Of a DNA stretch of 8,348 nt, positions 1 through 6,909 are shown piece by piece. The position numbers and the translations under genes were made by a program. Numbering within the stretch: position 1 is the stretch's first letter; the number at the start of each line of letters is the position of its first letter. The DNA is from Verrucomicrobiota bacterium (GTDB lineage Bacteria > Verrucomicrobiota > Verrucomicrobiia > Limisphaerales > JACRJZ01). The notes under the pieces were generated by a model that searched no databases, was not told where the DNA came from, and worked only from the letters and a program-made list of their open reading frames with translations. Where the stretch lies: assembly GCA_022711695.1 (NCBI GenBank), contig JAKLEJ010000129.1, forward strand, positions 1 through 8,348, written 5' to 3'.

Positions 1-1068
1 CGCGACCTGCATCGGGAAACGCTTCTGGTCCTCCCAGGCGGCGCGCAGGAGGCGCAGGAGGGGGCCCGAGCGAAGCAAGCGGCTGGCGGCCCCAGCCAGG
101 GTGTGCGACTCGACCTGCTTGATGATAATGGGGAGATGATTCTCCCGAAAGTGCTTCTCGACTTCCTCCATGCTGCCCAGGCGAAGGGGCTCGGGCATGT
201 TCAAACACGTGTATTCGGTCCGCCAGCTCTGGCTGTCGATCCACTTCTTGATGGTCTCTTCATCGCGGACGATCTTCACCCGGGCTTTGAAGGCGTCGAA
301 GGGCATGCGCGAGAACCGTTCGCCATGCAGCCTGCGCAACTGGTTCTGGTAGTCGTGGTGGTTGGGCGGGCCAAGGATGACCCCGCTCATGCCGCACTGG
401 GCGACAAACGTATAGGTGCCCTTGGGCGGCTCGATGGCGGTCTTCTCCGCCTGGTAAAAGGTGTTGAAATGCTTGTCCAGAGCGTAGTTCACCGCTTCCT
501 GCTCCGACAGCCACAAGGTGTCGTCCAGGGCGCACACGAAGAGGGGCTGGAGGACCTGTCCTTCCGCGCCCTTCTTGACCGAGAAGGTCACGGAGTGGCG
601 CTCCGGCTTGGCCAGCACCATCTGGGCCACGCCAAACAGCGGGTAAGCCCGGCCGGTCATCTTGATCTGGCGGGCCAGCGAATCGACGCCCTTGTCGTCG
701 GGGCGGAAAGCGACCCTGACCTCGAGCGGCGGTTCGGGCGCCGGGGCGGGGCGGGCCTCGCGGCCGGGGTCGCGGCGACCCCGGTCCCACGGGCGCCCCC
801 CGCCCTGCTGGGCCGGACGGCCCGCGCCCGGCGGGCGCGGCGATCCTTCGGGGCGTCGGCCGGGCGGCCCTTCGCGCCGCCCCTGCGGACGCTGGCCGGG
901 CATCTCCCCTTCGCGGCGGCGGAACGGACGGTCTCCGCGCCCGCGCGGGGGCCGGTCTTCGCGGCCGCCCTGGAAGTCGGCGTACAGATTGCGATTGCTC
1001 GGTTCCTTGGCCCACGCGGGCAGGAAATGCAAATCCAAGTTCAGATCATTGTCGATTGAATCACTCAT
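1..1068 (-). CDS. Hypothetical protein with Arg/Gly/Pro-rich N-terminal region (partial, C-terminus beyond left edge)
   Basis: I do not recognise a named family. The minus strand is open without a stop from the ATG at 1068-1066 to the window edge, giving 356 codons, so the C-terminus is missing. Residues 1-33 are acidic then hydrophobic (start MSDSIDNDLNLDLHFLPAWA). Residues about 34-114 are low-complexity and dominated by Arg, Gly and Pro, resembling RGG-type disordered tails that often bind nucleic acid. From about residue 115 onward the sequence looks globular, with mixed hydrophobic and charged segments such as MPFDAFKARVKIVRDEE near residues 255-269. There is no signal peptide or membrane helix. 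Codon choice is natural for a GC-rich genome, whereas the opposite-strand frames read as Arg/Ala/Gly-rich noise. No clear Shine-Dalgarno precedes the start. RNA or DNA binding is inferred only from composition. The gene is divergent from mutS, which does not by itself imply a repair role. Confidence 0.85.
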   Translation of the reverse strand, partial: MSDSIDNDLNLDLHFLPAWAKEPSNRNLYADFQGGREDRPPRGRGDRPFRRREGEMPGQRPQGRREGPPGRRPEGSPRPPGAGRPAQQGGGRPWDRGRRDPGREARPAPAPEPPLEVRVAFRPDDKGVDSLARQIKMTGRAYPLFGVAQMVLAKPERHSVTFSVKKGAEGQVLQPLFVCALDDTLWLSEQEAVNYALDKHFNTFYQAEKTAIEPPKGTYTFVAQCGMSGVILGPPNHHDYQNQLRRLHGERFSRMPFDAFKARVKIVRDEETIKKWIDSQSWRTEYTCLNMPEPLRLGSMEEVEKHFRENHLPIIIKQVESHTLAGAASRLLRSGPLLRLLRAAWEDQKRFPMQVA

Positions 1069-1090
1069 TCGATTTGGCAATGAGGGAGGG

Positions 1091-1119
1091 AGAATGTCCG
1101 GCCGGCCGCCGGAATGCAA
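1091..1119 (-). promoter_or_regulatory. Candidate sigma70-type promoter for the minus-strand gene
   Basis: Read on the minus strand, TTGCAT (1119-1114) is followed by a 17-base spacer and CATTCT (1096-1091). The -35 box matches four of six consensus bases and the -10 box three of six. Transcription would begin around 1084, leaving a short leader of about 16 bases before the ATG at 1068, with no purine-rich ribosome site in it. The call rests only on motif and spacing. Confidence 0.35.
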
Positions 1120-1140
1120 GCGCTAGTCTCGCGACCGGAA

Positions 1141-1150
1141 AAAAGCTTTT
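1141..1150. repeat. Perfect 10-base palindrome AAAAGCTTTT between divergent promoters
   Basis: AAAAGCTTTT is its own reverse complement and stands out as an AT island in a GC-rich intergenic region. It overlaps the candidate mutS -35 box and lies upstream of the candidate minus-strand promoter. It could be a binding site for a dimeric regulator or simply an A/T-rich UP-like element. The palindrome is seen directly; any function is inference. Confidence 0.3.
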
Positions 1151-1175
1151 GACGGCCCCGCATCCTGATTAAGTT
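1149..1175 (+). promoter_or_regulatory. Candidate promoter for mutS with a very short leader
   Basis: TTGACG at 1149-1154 matches five of six bases of the -35 consensus. The best nearby -10 candidate is TAAGTT at 1170-1175, three of six matches, after a shorter than ideal 15-base spacer. If used, transcription would start around 1182, only a few bases before the mutS ATG at 1185, so the message would be almost leaderless. The -35 box overlaps the right end of the palindrome at 1141-1150. Confidence 0.3.
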
Positions 1176-1184
1176 GTCGGGGCA

Positions 1185-3764
1185 ATGGCTGGCGACACCC
1201 CGCTGACCCCGATGATGGCGCAATACCGCCGCATCAAGGGCGAGCTGCCGAAAGACGCGCTGCTGCTCTTTCGGCTGGGAGACTTCTACGAGATGTTTTT
1301 CGAAGACGCCCAGGCCGGCGCCCAACTCCTGAACGTGGCCTTGACCCGCCGGGGGACCGTGCCGATGTGCGGCATCCCGTTCCACGCCGCTCATGCCTAC
1401 ATCGCCCGGCTGCTCAAGGCGGGGCGAAAGGTCGCCATCTGCGACCAGATGGAGGAAGCCCGCCCCGGGCAGATCGTCAAACGCGAGGTCACCCAGATTC
1501 TCAGCCCGGGAACCCATTTTGACGAGCGCATGCTCCAGGCCGAGCAGCACAACTACCTGGGCGCGGTGTGCGTCCACGGCGGCGCCTTCGGCCTGGCGGT
1601 GGCCGACCTGACCACGGGAGACTTCAAGGCCACTCAGATCGAGACCGAGTCCGCGTTGCTGTCCGAATTGGAGCGATTGCGTCCCGCCGAGCTGATCCAC
1701 CCGTCCGAAGCCGCCGCGCTGCAAGCCCTGCTCAAGGATGCGTTCCCCATTCTGAACGGCTACGAGGATTGGGTGTTCGCTCCGGAGACGGCCCAGTTCA
1801 CCCTGCGGGAGCAGTTCAAGGTCGGGTCGCTCGACGGCTTCGGGTTGCGGGACAAGCCCGCCGCCATCGGCGCGGCCGGCGCGGTGTTGCACTACCTGGC
1901 GCAACACCTGCGGCGCGATCTGAGCCACCTGACCTCGTGCTCCTGCTACGAACGGTCGGATCATCTCCACCTGGACGGCGCCACCCTCAGGCATTTGGAG
2001 GTGCTGGACCCGCTGCACCGGGACGCGCCACGCTCCGCCACACTTCTCGGCGTCCTGAACCGGACCGCCACGCCGATGGGCGCCCGGCAACTCCGGGACT
2101 GGCTCTCCCAGCCGCTGGCGGCGCTGGAGCCCATCTTGCGCCGCCAGGAAGCCGTGCAGACCTGGCTGGACCGCCCGGCCGATCTCGAGGCCTTCCGCCA
2201 GGCCCTGACCGGCGTGCGCGACCTGGAGCGCACCATCGGACGCCTCAGCTTCGGCTCGGGGAATGGACGCGACCTTCAGGCCCTGCGGCAGGGTCTGGAA
2301 CAGGTTCCCGTCATCAAGGGGATTCTCGCCGGCGCAATCCAGCGCCCGGCGCCCAACGCCCCGGGTCTGGCGGACGGCCTGCTGCGGGAGGAGCAGGCGT
2401 CTCCAGACGGCCACACGTCACTCATCGAGGAACTGGCGGGCGCGCTGGCGGAGTGCCCGGGTCTGACAGGCTTGATCGGCCGGGCCATCGTGGAAGAGCC
2501 CCCGCTCTCGGTGAAGGAAGGCGGGGTGATCCGCGAAGGATTCGACGCCGCGCTCGACGAGTTGCGGCGCGCCATGCGCGAGGGCAAAGACTGGATCGCG
2601 CGGCTGCAACAGACCGAGATCGAGCGCACCGGCATCCCCTCGCTGAAGGTGCGGTTCAACTCGGTGTTCGGCTATTACATCGAAATCACGAAGGCAAACC
2701 TGGACAAGACGCCGCCGCATTACACGCGCAAGCAGACCATCGCCAACGGGGAGCGGTTCATCACGCCCGAGTTGAAGGAGATGGAAGGCAGAATCCTGGG
2801 CGCCGAGGAGCGCAGCCTCAAGCTGGAGTACGATTTGTTTCTCCGGGTGCGGGAGGCAGCCCTGGCCGAGCTCAAGAGCATCCAGCGCACCGCGCAGGCC
2901 CTGGCCCAGCTCGACGTGCTGGCGGCCTTCGCCGACCAAGCCCGCCTGTTCAACTACTGCCGGCCCCGCATCGCCAACGACGGGATGCTGGTCATCCGGG
3001 ACGGCCGCCATCCGGTGCTCGAACAGAGCCTGACCGACGACCGCTTCGTGCCGAACGACACCGAGCTGGACAGCGCCTCGCGACAGATCGCCCTGATCAC
3101 GGGGCCGAACATGGCCGGCAAGAGCACCTACATCCGCCAGGTGGCGCTGCTGGCCCTGATGGCGCACACCGGCTCGTTCATTCCCGCCGCCCAGGCGCGC
3201 ATCGACCTCCTGGACCGCATCTTCACGCGCATCGGGGCCAGCGACGATCTGGCGCGCGGCCAGTCCACCTTCATGGTCGAGATGAGCGAGACCGCCAACA
3301 TCCTCAACAACGCCACGCCGCGCAGCCTCATCCTGCTGGACGAGGTCGGCCGCGGGACCAGCACGTTCGACGGGTTGAGCCTGGCCTGGTCCATCGTCGA
3401 GCATCTGCACAATGCGGTGGGGGCCAAGACCCTGTTTGCCACGCACTATCACGAGCTCACCGAGCTGGCGGGGCGGCTGGCCCGGCTGCGCAATTACAAC
3501 GTCGCCGTGCGGGAGTGGCGGGACCAGGTCGTGTTCCTGCGCAAGATCGTCGAGGGCGGCGCCGACAAGAGCTACGGCATCCAGGTGGCCCGGCTGGCGG
3601 GCGTGCCCAAGGCGGTGATCGACCGCGCCAAGGTCATCCTGCGCAACCTCGAGGAGAGCGAACTCACTCCCGAGGGCAACGTGCGCCAGTCCTCGCGACA
3701 CCGCGCCGAACGCGAGAAACTCCAGTCCCTGGAGCCGCCACCCCAGCTCGACCTGTTCGGCTGA
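1185..3764 (+). CDS. mutS: DNA mismatch repair protein MutS
   Basis: MutS is the cytoplasmic ATPase that recognises base mismatches and small loops and starts methyl- or nick-directed repair with MutL. The 859-residue product has the full MutS1 layout. The mismatch-binding domain I carries GDFYE at residues 32-36, with the stacking Phe34 and Glu36. Domain II, lever and clamp follow. The ATPase domain has Walker A GPNMAGKS (640-647), the STFMVEMSE signature from Ser694, Walker B LILLDE with Asp719-Glu720, and the THYHEL histidine at 754. The ATG at 1185 aligns with the usual N-terminus (TPMM followed by a YxxxK-like helix). The chain ends at QLDLFG (854-859), a typical sliding-clamp binding motif, so the C-terminal tetramerisation helices known from the E. 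coli protein appear absent. About 26 extra residues lie before Walker A, probably around residues 385-420 in the lever/clamp region. No strong ribosome site is seen. Confidence 0.98.
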   Translation: MAGDTPLTPMMAQYRRIKGELPKDALLLFRLGDFYEMFFEDAQAGAQLLNVALTRRGTVPMCGIPFHAAHAYIARLLKAGRKVAICDQMEEARPGQIVKREVTQILSPGTHFDERMLQAEQHNYLGAVCVHGGAFGLAVADLTTGDFKATQIETESALLSELERLRPAELIHPSEAAALQALLKDAFPILNGYEDWVFAPETAQFTLREQFKVGSLDGFGLRDKPAAIGAAGAVLHYLAQHLRRDLSHLTSCSCYERSDHLHLDGATLRHLEVLDPLHRDAPRSATLLGVLNRTATPMGARQLRDWLSQPLAALEPILRRQEAVQTWLDRPADLEAFRQALTGVRDLERTIGRLSFGSGNGRDLQALRQGLEQVPVIKGILAGAIQRPAPNAPGLADGLLREEQASPDGHTSLIEELAGALAECPGLTGLIGRAIVEEPPLSVKEGGVIREGFDAALDELRRAMREGKDWIARLQQTEIERTGIPSLKVRFNSVFGYYIEITKANLDKTPPHYTRKQTIANGERFITPELKEMEGRILGAEERSLKLEYDLFLRVREAALAELKSIQRTAQALAQLDVLAAFADQARLFNYCRPRIANDGMLVIRDGRHPVLEQSLTDDRFVPNDTELDSASRQIALITGPNMAGKSTYIRQVALLALMAHTGSFIPAAQARIDLLDRIFTRIGASDDLARGQSTFMVEMSETANILNNATPRSLILLDEVGRGTSTFDGLSLAWSIVEHLHNAVGAKTLFATHYHELTELAGRLARLRNYNVAVREWRDQVVFLRKIVEGGADKSYGIQVARLAGVPKAVIDRAKVILRNLEESELTPEGNVRQSSRHRAEREKLQSLEPPPQLDLFG

Positions 3765-3808
3765 GGCCCTCCCGCCTCCGGGTCCACCCCCCCACGGCCC
3801 GCCTGCGC

Positions 3809-3836
3809 TTGACTCCGGGGCAATCCGTGGCATGGT
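3809..3836 (+). promoter_or_regulatory. Candidate promoter upstream of the 96-residue ORF
   Basis: TTGACT (3809-3814, five of six consensus bases) is followed after 16 bases by CATGGT (3831-3836, three of six). A start around 3843 would give a leader of about 35 bases that includes the AAGG ribosome site of the next gene. The rest of the gap after mutS (3765-3877) shows only a weak 5-bp inverted repeat (GAGGC/GCCTC, 3763-3778) without a T-run, so no convincing mutS terminator is present. Confidence 0.4.
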
Positions 3837-3877
3837 AACACGACAAGAGGCGGCAAACAGCGGAAGAAAGGTTCAGC

Positions 3878-4168
3878 ATGAACAGAGAGACCTTCATTCT
3901 TGCGTCCGGCGAAGTGTTCTATTACACGCCATCGAGGACTCCCACCCTCAGCGCTCCATCCACCCAGTCCTGGCGTGCGGTCACTGTCGAGGAACAGCGC
4001 CTGGCCATGGTTGAGCCGAGCCAGGTTCGGGCGGCAGTCGAGAAGTGGGTCGAACAACTGGTGCGGCGACAACTGGGGGGAAAGTTCAAAGGCCCGCTCA
4101 AGATCTCGATCGATCACAAGACGGCCGAGGCCATTTATCGAGCCCAGAAGAAGGGCGCGCGCCGTTAG
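3878..4168 (+). CDS. Small hypothetical protein (96 aa)
   Basis: I do not recognise this protein. It starts at the ATG at 3878, preceded by AGAAAGG ending six bases upstream, the best Shine-Dalgarno-like sequence in the window. The first 45 residues are rich in Ser, Thr and Pro with few charges. The second half (about 51-96) looks helical and amphipathic (VRAAVEKWVEQLVRRQL), then strongly basic, ending QKKGARR. No signal peptide, membrane segment or Cys motif is visible. The AT-richer start region, the ribosome site and the candidate promoter at 3809-3836 argue for a real gene; a longer overlapping frame from 3900 reads as Arg/Ser/Pro-rich noise. The basic tail could contact nucleic acid or ribosomes, but that is a guess. 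A hairpin directly after the stop may end its transcript. Confidence 0.7.
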   Translation: MNRETFILASGEVFYYTPSRTPTLSAPSTQSWRAVTVEEQRLAMVEPSQVRAAVEKWVEQLVRRQLGGKFKGPLKISIDHKTAEAIYRAQKKGARR

Positions 4169-4169
4169 C

Positions 4170-4187
4170 CAGGGTCCGGCGGCCCTG
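4170..4187 (+). terminator. Stem-loop directly after the small ORF, possible weak terminator or attenuator
   Basis: CAGGGTC (4170-4176) can pair with GGCCCTG (4181-4187) through seven base pairs, including one T-G pair, around a CGGC loop. It starts two bases after the TAG stop at 4166-4168. There is no T-run after it, so it is not a standard intrinsic terminator. A second inverted repeat, CGCTCC (4204-4209) with GGAGCG (4222-4227), lies in the same gap. Apart from these the 4169-4278 interval shows no clear promoter. Confidence 0.3.
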
Positions 4188-4278
4188 AACGAAGTCTGCG
4201 CGACGCTCCGCGCGGCCAGCGGGAGCGAGCGCGAGCGGTTGCGCGCGCCGCAGCATCGAGCAGTCCCTCGCGGATGGC

Positions 4279-6909
4279 ATGAGCAAGCTGATCCTCAAGA
4301 GCGATTTTTCCCTGGGAGACACCGTGCTCCTGACCGCGGCGGTCCGCGATCTGCATCGGTGCTGCCCCGGCCAATACCGGACCGACGTGCGCACCGGATT
4401 TCCCGATCTGTGGCGGCACAATCCGCTCCTCACGCCCCTGAACCCTTACGATCGCGACGTGGAGACGGTTTCCTGCGAACTGCCGCTGGTGCAGCGCAGC
4501 AATGAGGCCGCCTGCCACGTGCTGCATGGATTCATGGATTTCCTGAACCGTTTCCTGGGGGTGCGCATCCAGCCGACGGAGTTTCGGGGCGACCTTCATC
4601 TGAGCCGGGCCGAAAGGGCGGGAGCTTCCCCGTTGCGCCGGCTGGCCGGGGCGGAGGCGCCCTACTGGCTAATCTCGACGGGGGGGCGATGGGACAACAC
4701 CATCAAATGGTGGGAGGCGCGGCGCTACCAGGAAGTCGTGGACCATTTCGCGGGACGAATCCAGTTCGTTCAAGTGGGCCATGCCAGCGCCTATCACCCC
4801 CGGTTGGAGGGAGTCATCGATCTGCGCGGGCGCACCAGCGTGCGGGAGTTGGTCCGATGGATGCACCGGGCCGAAGGGGTGGTGTGTGGAGTGACGAGCC
4901 TGATGCACCTGGCGGCGGCCACGCCCCGGCCCGCGGGATCGACAGGCAGCCGGCCCTGCGTGGTGGTGGCGGGCGGGCGGGAGCCGCCCTCCTGGGAGGC
5001 CTACCCCGGCCACCAGTTCATTCACACAATCGGCATGCTGCCCTGCTGCGCGACCGGCGGCTGCTGGAAGTGGCGCACGCAGCCGTTGGGCGACGGCGGC
5101 CCCGGGGACCGGCCCGACAACCTGTGCGTGGACAGGCGCGGCGACCTGCCGCATTGCATGGATCTGATCTCCAGCCAGGAGGTGATCCGTCGAATCGACC
5201 TGTATCTGCAAAGCGGGGCCGCGCGCCCGCTCAATGCGGCGCAGGCGCGGCGGGCCCGCCGGGCGGCGGTTTCCCAGCCCGAGCCCCCCGCCTATCCCTA
5301 CCTGCCCTTGAATCTGCTGACGGCCCTGCCGGCGGCGGAGGAGCGCATCGCCACCCTGCCCTCCTACCCGGGCGGTTTTCACGGGCGGGGTGTGGTGATC
5401 TGCGCCGGCGGCGCGCAGTTTTTCACCAACGCGTGGGTCTGCCTCCACATGCTCCGGCGCGCGGGTTGTCATCTGCCGGCGCAACTTTGGAGCCTGGGCC
5501 CGGAGGAGATGGACCCCGAGATGCGCCGACTGGTCGCGCCGCTGGGAGCGGAATGCGTGGACGCCTCGGCCGTGCGCCGGCGGCGCCCGCTCCGCCAGCT
5601 CCACGGGTGGCTGTTGAAACCCTACGCCATCCTCCACTCGCCGTTTCGCGAGGTGCTGTTGCTGGACGCCGACAACGTGCCCGTGGCCAACCCGGAACCT
5701 CTGTTCGAGGCGCCGCCCTACCGCCGCACCGGCGCGGTGTTCTGGCCGGACTATCTGCGGCTGGCCCCGGACCGCAGCGCCTGGCGGGTGTTTGGCGTGC
5801 GCTACCGCGACGAGCCGGAGTTCGAAACGGGCCAGGCGCTCATCGACAAGGCGGTGTGCTGGAAGGCGCTCCACCTCGCCCTCTGGTACAACGAACACAG
5901 CGACTTCTTCTACCAGCACGTTCACGGCGACAAGGAGACCTTCCACATGGCCTTCCGCAAGCTCGGCCGGCCCTACGCCATGCCCTCCACCCCCATTCAT
6001 CCCCTGCCGGGGGTGATGTGCCAGCACGACTTCAAAGGCCGACGCCTCTTTCAACACCGCAACCTCGACAAATGGACTTTGGACGGACGCAACCGACGGA
6101 TTCCCGGGTTCCTTTACGAAGAGGAATGCCGCGGCTGCCTCAGCCGGCTGCGCGAGCTTTGGGATGGACGCGCCGCGAAGTTCCGGCGCGAGGCCGCGCG
6201 CCGGCGAAACGGCGCGCACGCCCCCGCGTTCCTGCAGGGCGGGCTGCGCCTGGCCGCTTTCATGGTGTCCTGCCCGCAGCGCGCGCGGGCGCGCGCGGAG
6301 ACGCTGCGCCGCCTCCAAGCCACAGATTGGGGCGAGGCGCCCGTGGGGATCGTGATCGACGAAGGCCGCTTCCGGTGTCTGAAGGAAAGCCACAGCCACA
6401 CGGCCTGGCGCGCTCTGCGAGCGGCCCTGCGCACCCGGGCGGACTACCTCCTCTGCCTGGAGGACGACCTTGCGTTCAACCGGTTCCTGCGGCACAACCT
6501 GCAATCGTGGCGCCCGCTGATCGAGGGCCAGGCGGCCTTCGCGACGCTCTGCAACCTGCAGCCCGATGCGCTGGCGTGGGACCTGGCCCGGGCCGCCACG
6601 GTGGTGAACGCCCCGCGCTATTTTGGCAGCCAGGCGGTGCTGCTTTCCCGCGCGCTGGCCCGGTATTTCCTCGAACACTGGTTCGACGCCCCGCCGGAGT
6701 TGGACATGAAATGGAAAGTCCTGTGCCAGCGGGCCGGCGAACGCCTCCTGGCCCATGCGCCGTCGCTGGTCGGCCATCGGGGCCGGCGGAGCGCGCTGGG
6801 CAACCGGTTTCTCGACGCGATCGACTTCTCGCCCGATTGGCGCGCCCCCGCCGAAAACGGCGCCAGCCGGATTCGCTTCCTGCCCGTTCCGCGGGCCGCA
6901 TCCGCATGA
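4279..6909 (+). CDS. Multidomain glycosyltransferase: GT9-like, GT71-like and C-terminal GT-A-like modules
   Basis: This 876-residue protein appears to contain three sugar-transfer modules. Residues 1-310 resemble GT9 heptosyltransferases: SLGD at 11-14 with the family's catalytic-type Asp14, an LISTGGRW strand near 131-138, and GVTSLMHLAAAT around His210. A Cys cluster closes this part (Cys256, 257, 262, 283, 293). A Pro/Arg/Ala-rich linker (about 310-365) leads to a GT71/MNN1-like mannosyltransferase module (about 370-610) with the metal-binding LDADN (Asp463, Asp465), ETGQ (516-519) and GDKETF (550-555). Residues about 655-870 look like a GT-A fold with LCLEDD (Glu728-Asp730), a GSQAVLLSR segment at 783 and a PSLVGHRG tail motif. 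No signal peptide or membrane helix is seen, so it is probably cytoplasmic or membrane-peripheral. Sugars and acceptors cannot be read from sequence. The ATG at 4279 fits the GT9 N-terminus, but its ribosome site is poor. The stop overlaps the kinase start. Module assignment is from remembered family motifs. Confidence 0.93.
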   Translation: MSKLILKSDFSLGDTVLLTAAVRDLHRCCPGQYRTDVRTGFPDLWRHNPLLTPLNPYDRDVETVSCELPLVQRSNEAACHVLHGFMDFLNRFLGVRIQPTEFRGDLHLSRAERAGASPLRRLAGAEAPYWLISTGGRWDNTIKWWEARRYQEVVDHFAGRIQFVQVGHASAYHPRLEGVIDLRGRTSVRELVRWMHRAEGVVCGVTSLMHLAAATPRPAGSTGSRPCVVVAGGREPPSWEAYPGHQFIHTIGMLPCCATGGCWKWRTQPLGDGGPGDRPDNLCVDRRGDLPHCMDLISSQEVIRRIDLYLQSGAARPLNAAQARRARRAAVSQPEPPAYPYLPLNLLTALPAAEERIATLPSYPGGFHGRGVVICAGGAQFFTNAWVCLHMLRRAGCHLPAQLWSLGPEEMDPEMRRLVAPLGAECVDASAVRRRRPLRQLHGWLLKPYAILHSPFREVLLLDADNVPVANPEPLFEAPPYRRTGAVFWPDYLRLAPDRSAWRVFGVRYRDEPEFETGQALIDKAVCWKALHLALWYNEHSDFFYQHVHGDKETFHMAFRKLGRPYAMPSTPIHPLPGVMCQHDFKGRRLFQHRNLDKWTLDGRNRRIPGFLYEEECRGCLSRLRELWDGRAAKFRREAARRRNGAHAPAFLQGGLRLAAFMVSCPQRARARAETLRRLQATDWGEAPVGIVIDEGRFRCLKESHSHTAWRALRAALRTRADYLLCLEDDLAFNRFLRHNLQSWRPLIEGQAAFATLCNLQPDALAWDLARAATVVNAPRYFGSQAVLLSRALARYFLEHWFDAPPELDMKWKVLCQRAGERLLAHAPSLVGHRGRRSALGNRFLDAIDFSPDWRAPAENGASRIRFLPVPRAASA

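Noticed and set aside
781..960. Possible tandem repeat in the GC-rich stretch of the left-edge gene
   Set aside because: The Arg/Gly/Pro codons give an irregular low-complexity run, but I find no fixed period or repeated unit.
103..1059. A 318-codon plus-strand frame opposite the left-edge gene
   Set aside because: Its composition is Leu/Gly/Ala/Arg-rich noise; the minus-strand frame is open for the whole 1068 bases with natural protein composition.
3763..3778. Inverted repeat GAGGC/GCCTC at the mutS stop as a terminator
   Set aside because: The stem is only five base pairs, with no T-run.
1065..3833. Long minus-strand open frames (1065-2414 and 2418-3833) opposite mutS
   Set aside because: Both are complementary shadows with biased composition and no recognisable domain.
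1568..3838. A 756-codon open frame on the plus strand inside mutS
   Set aside because: It is an out-of-frame shadow made of Arg/Pro/Gly/Ala; the mutS frame has every family motif.
4204..4227. CGCTCC/GGAGCG inverted repeat as a regulatory RNA or terminator
   Set aside because: Six base pairs with a 12-base loop is expected by chance in such GC-rich sequence, and no T-run follows.
4669..6777. A 702-codon open frame on the minus strand opposite the glycosyltransferase gene
   Set aside because: It mirrors the GC-rich third codon positions of the plus-strand gene, reads as Arg/Gly/Ala/Val/Gln-rich sequence without motifs, and the plus-strand frame has clear glycosyltransferase motifs.
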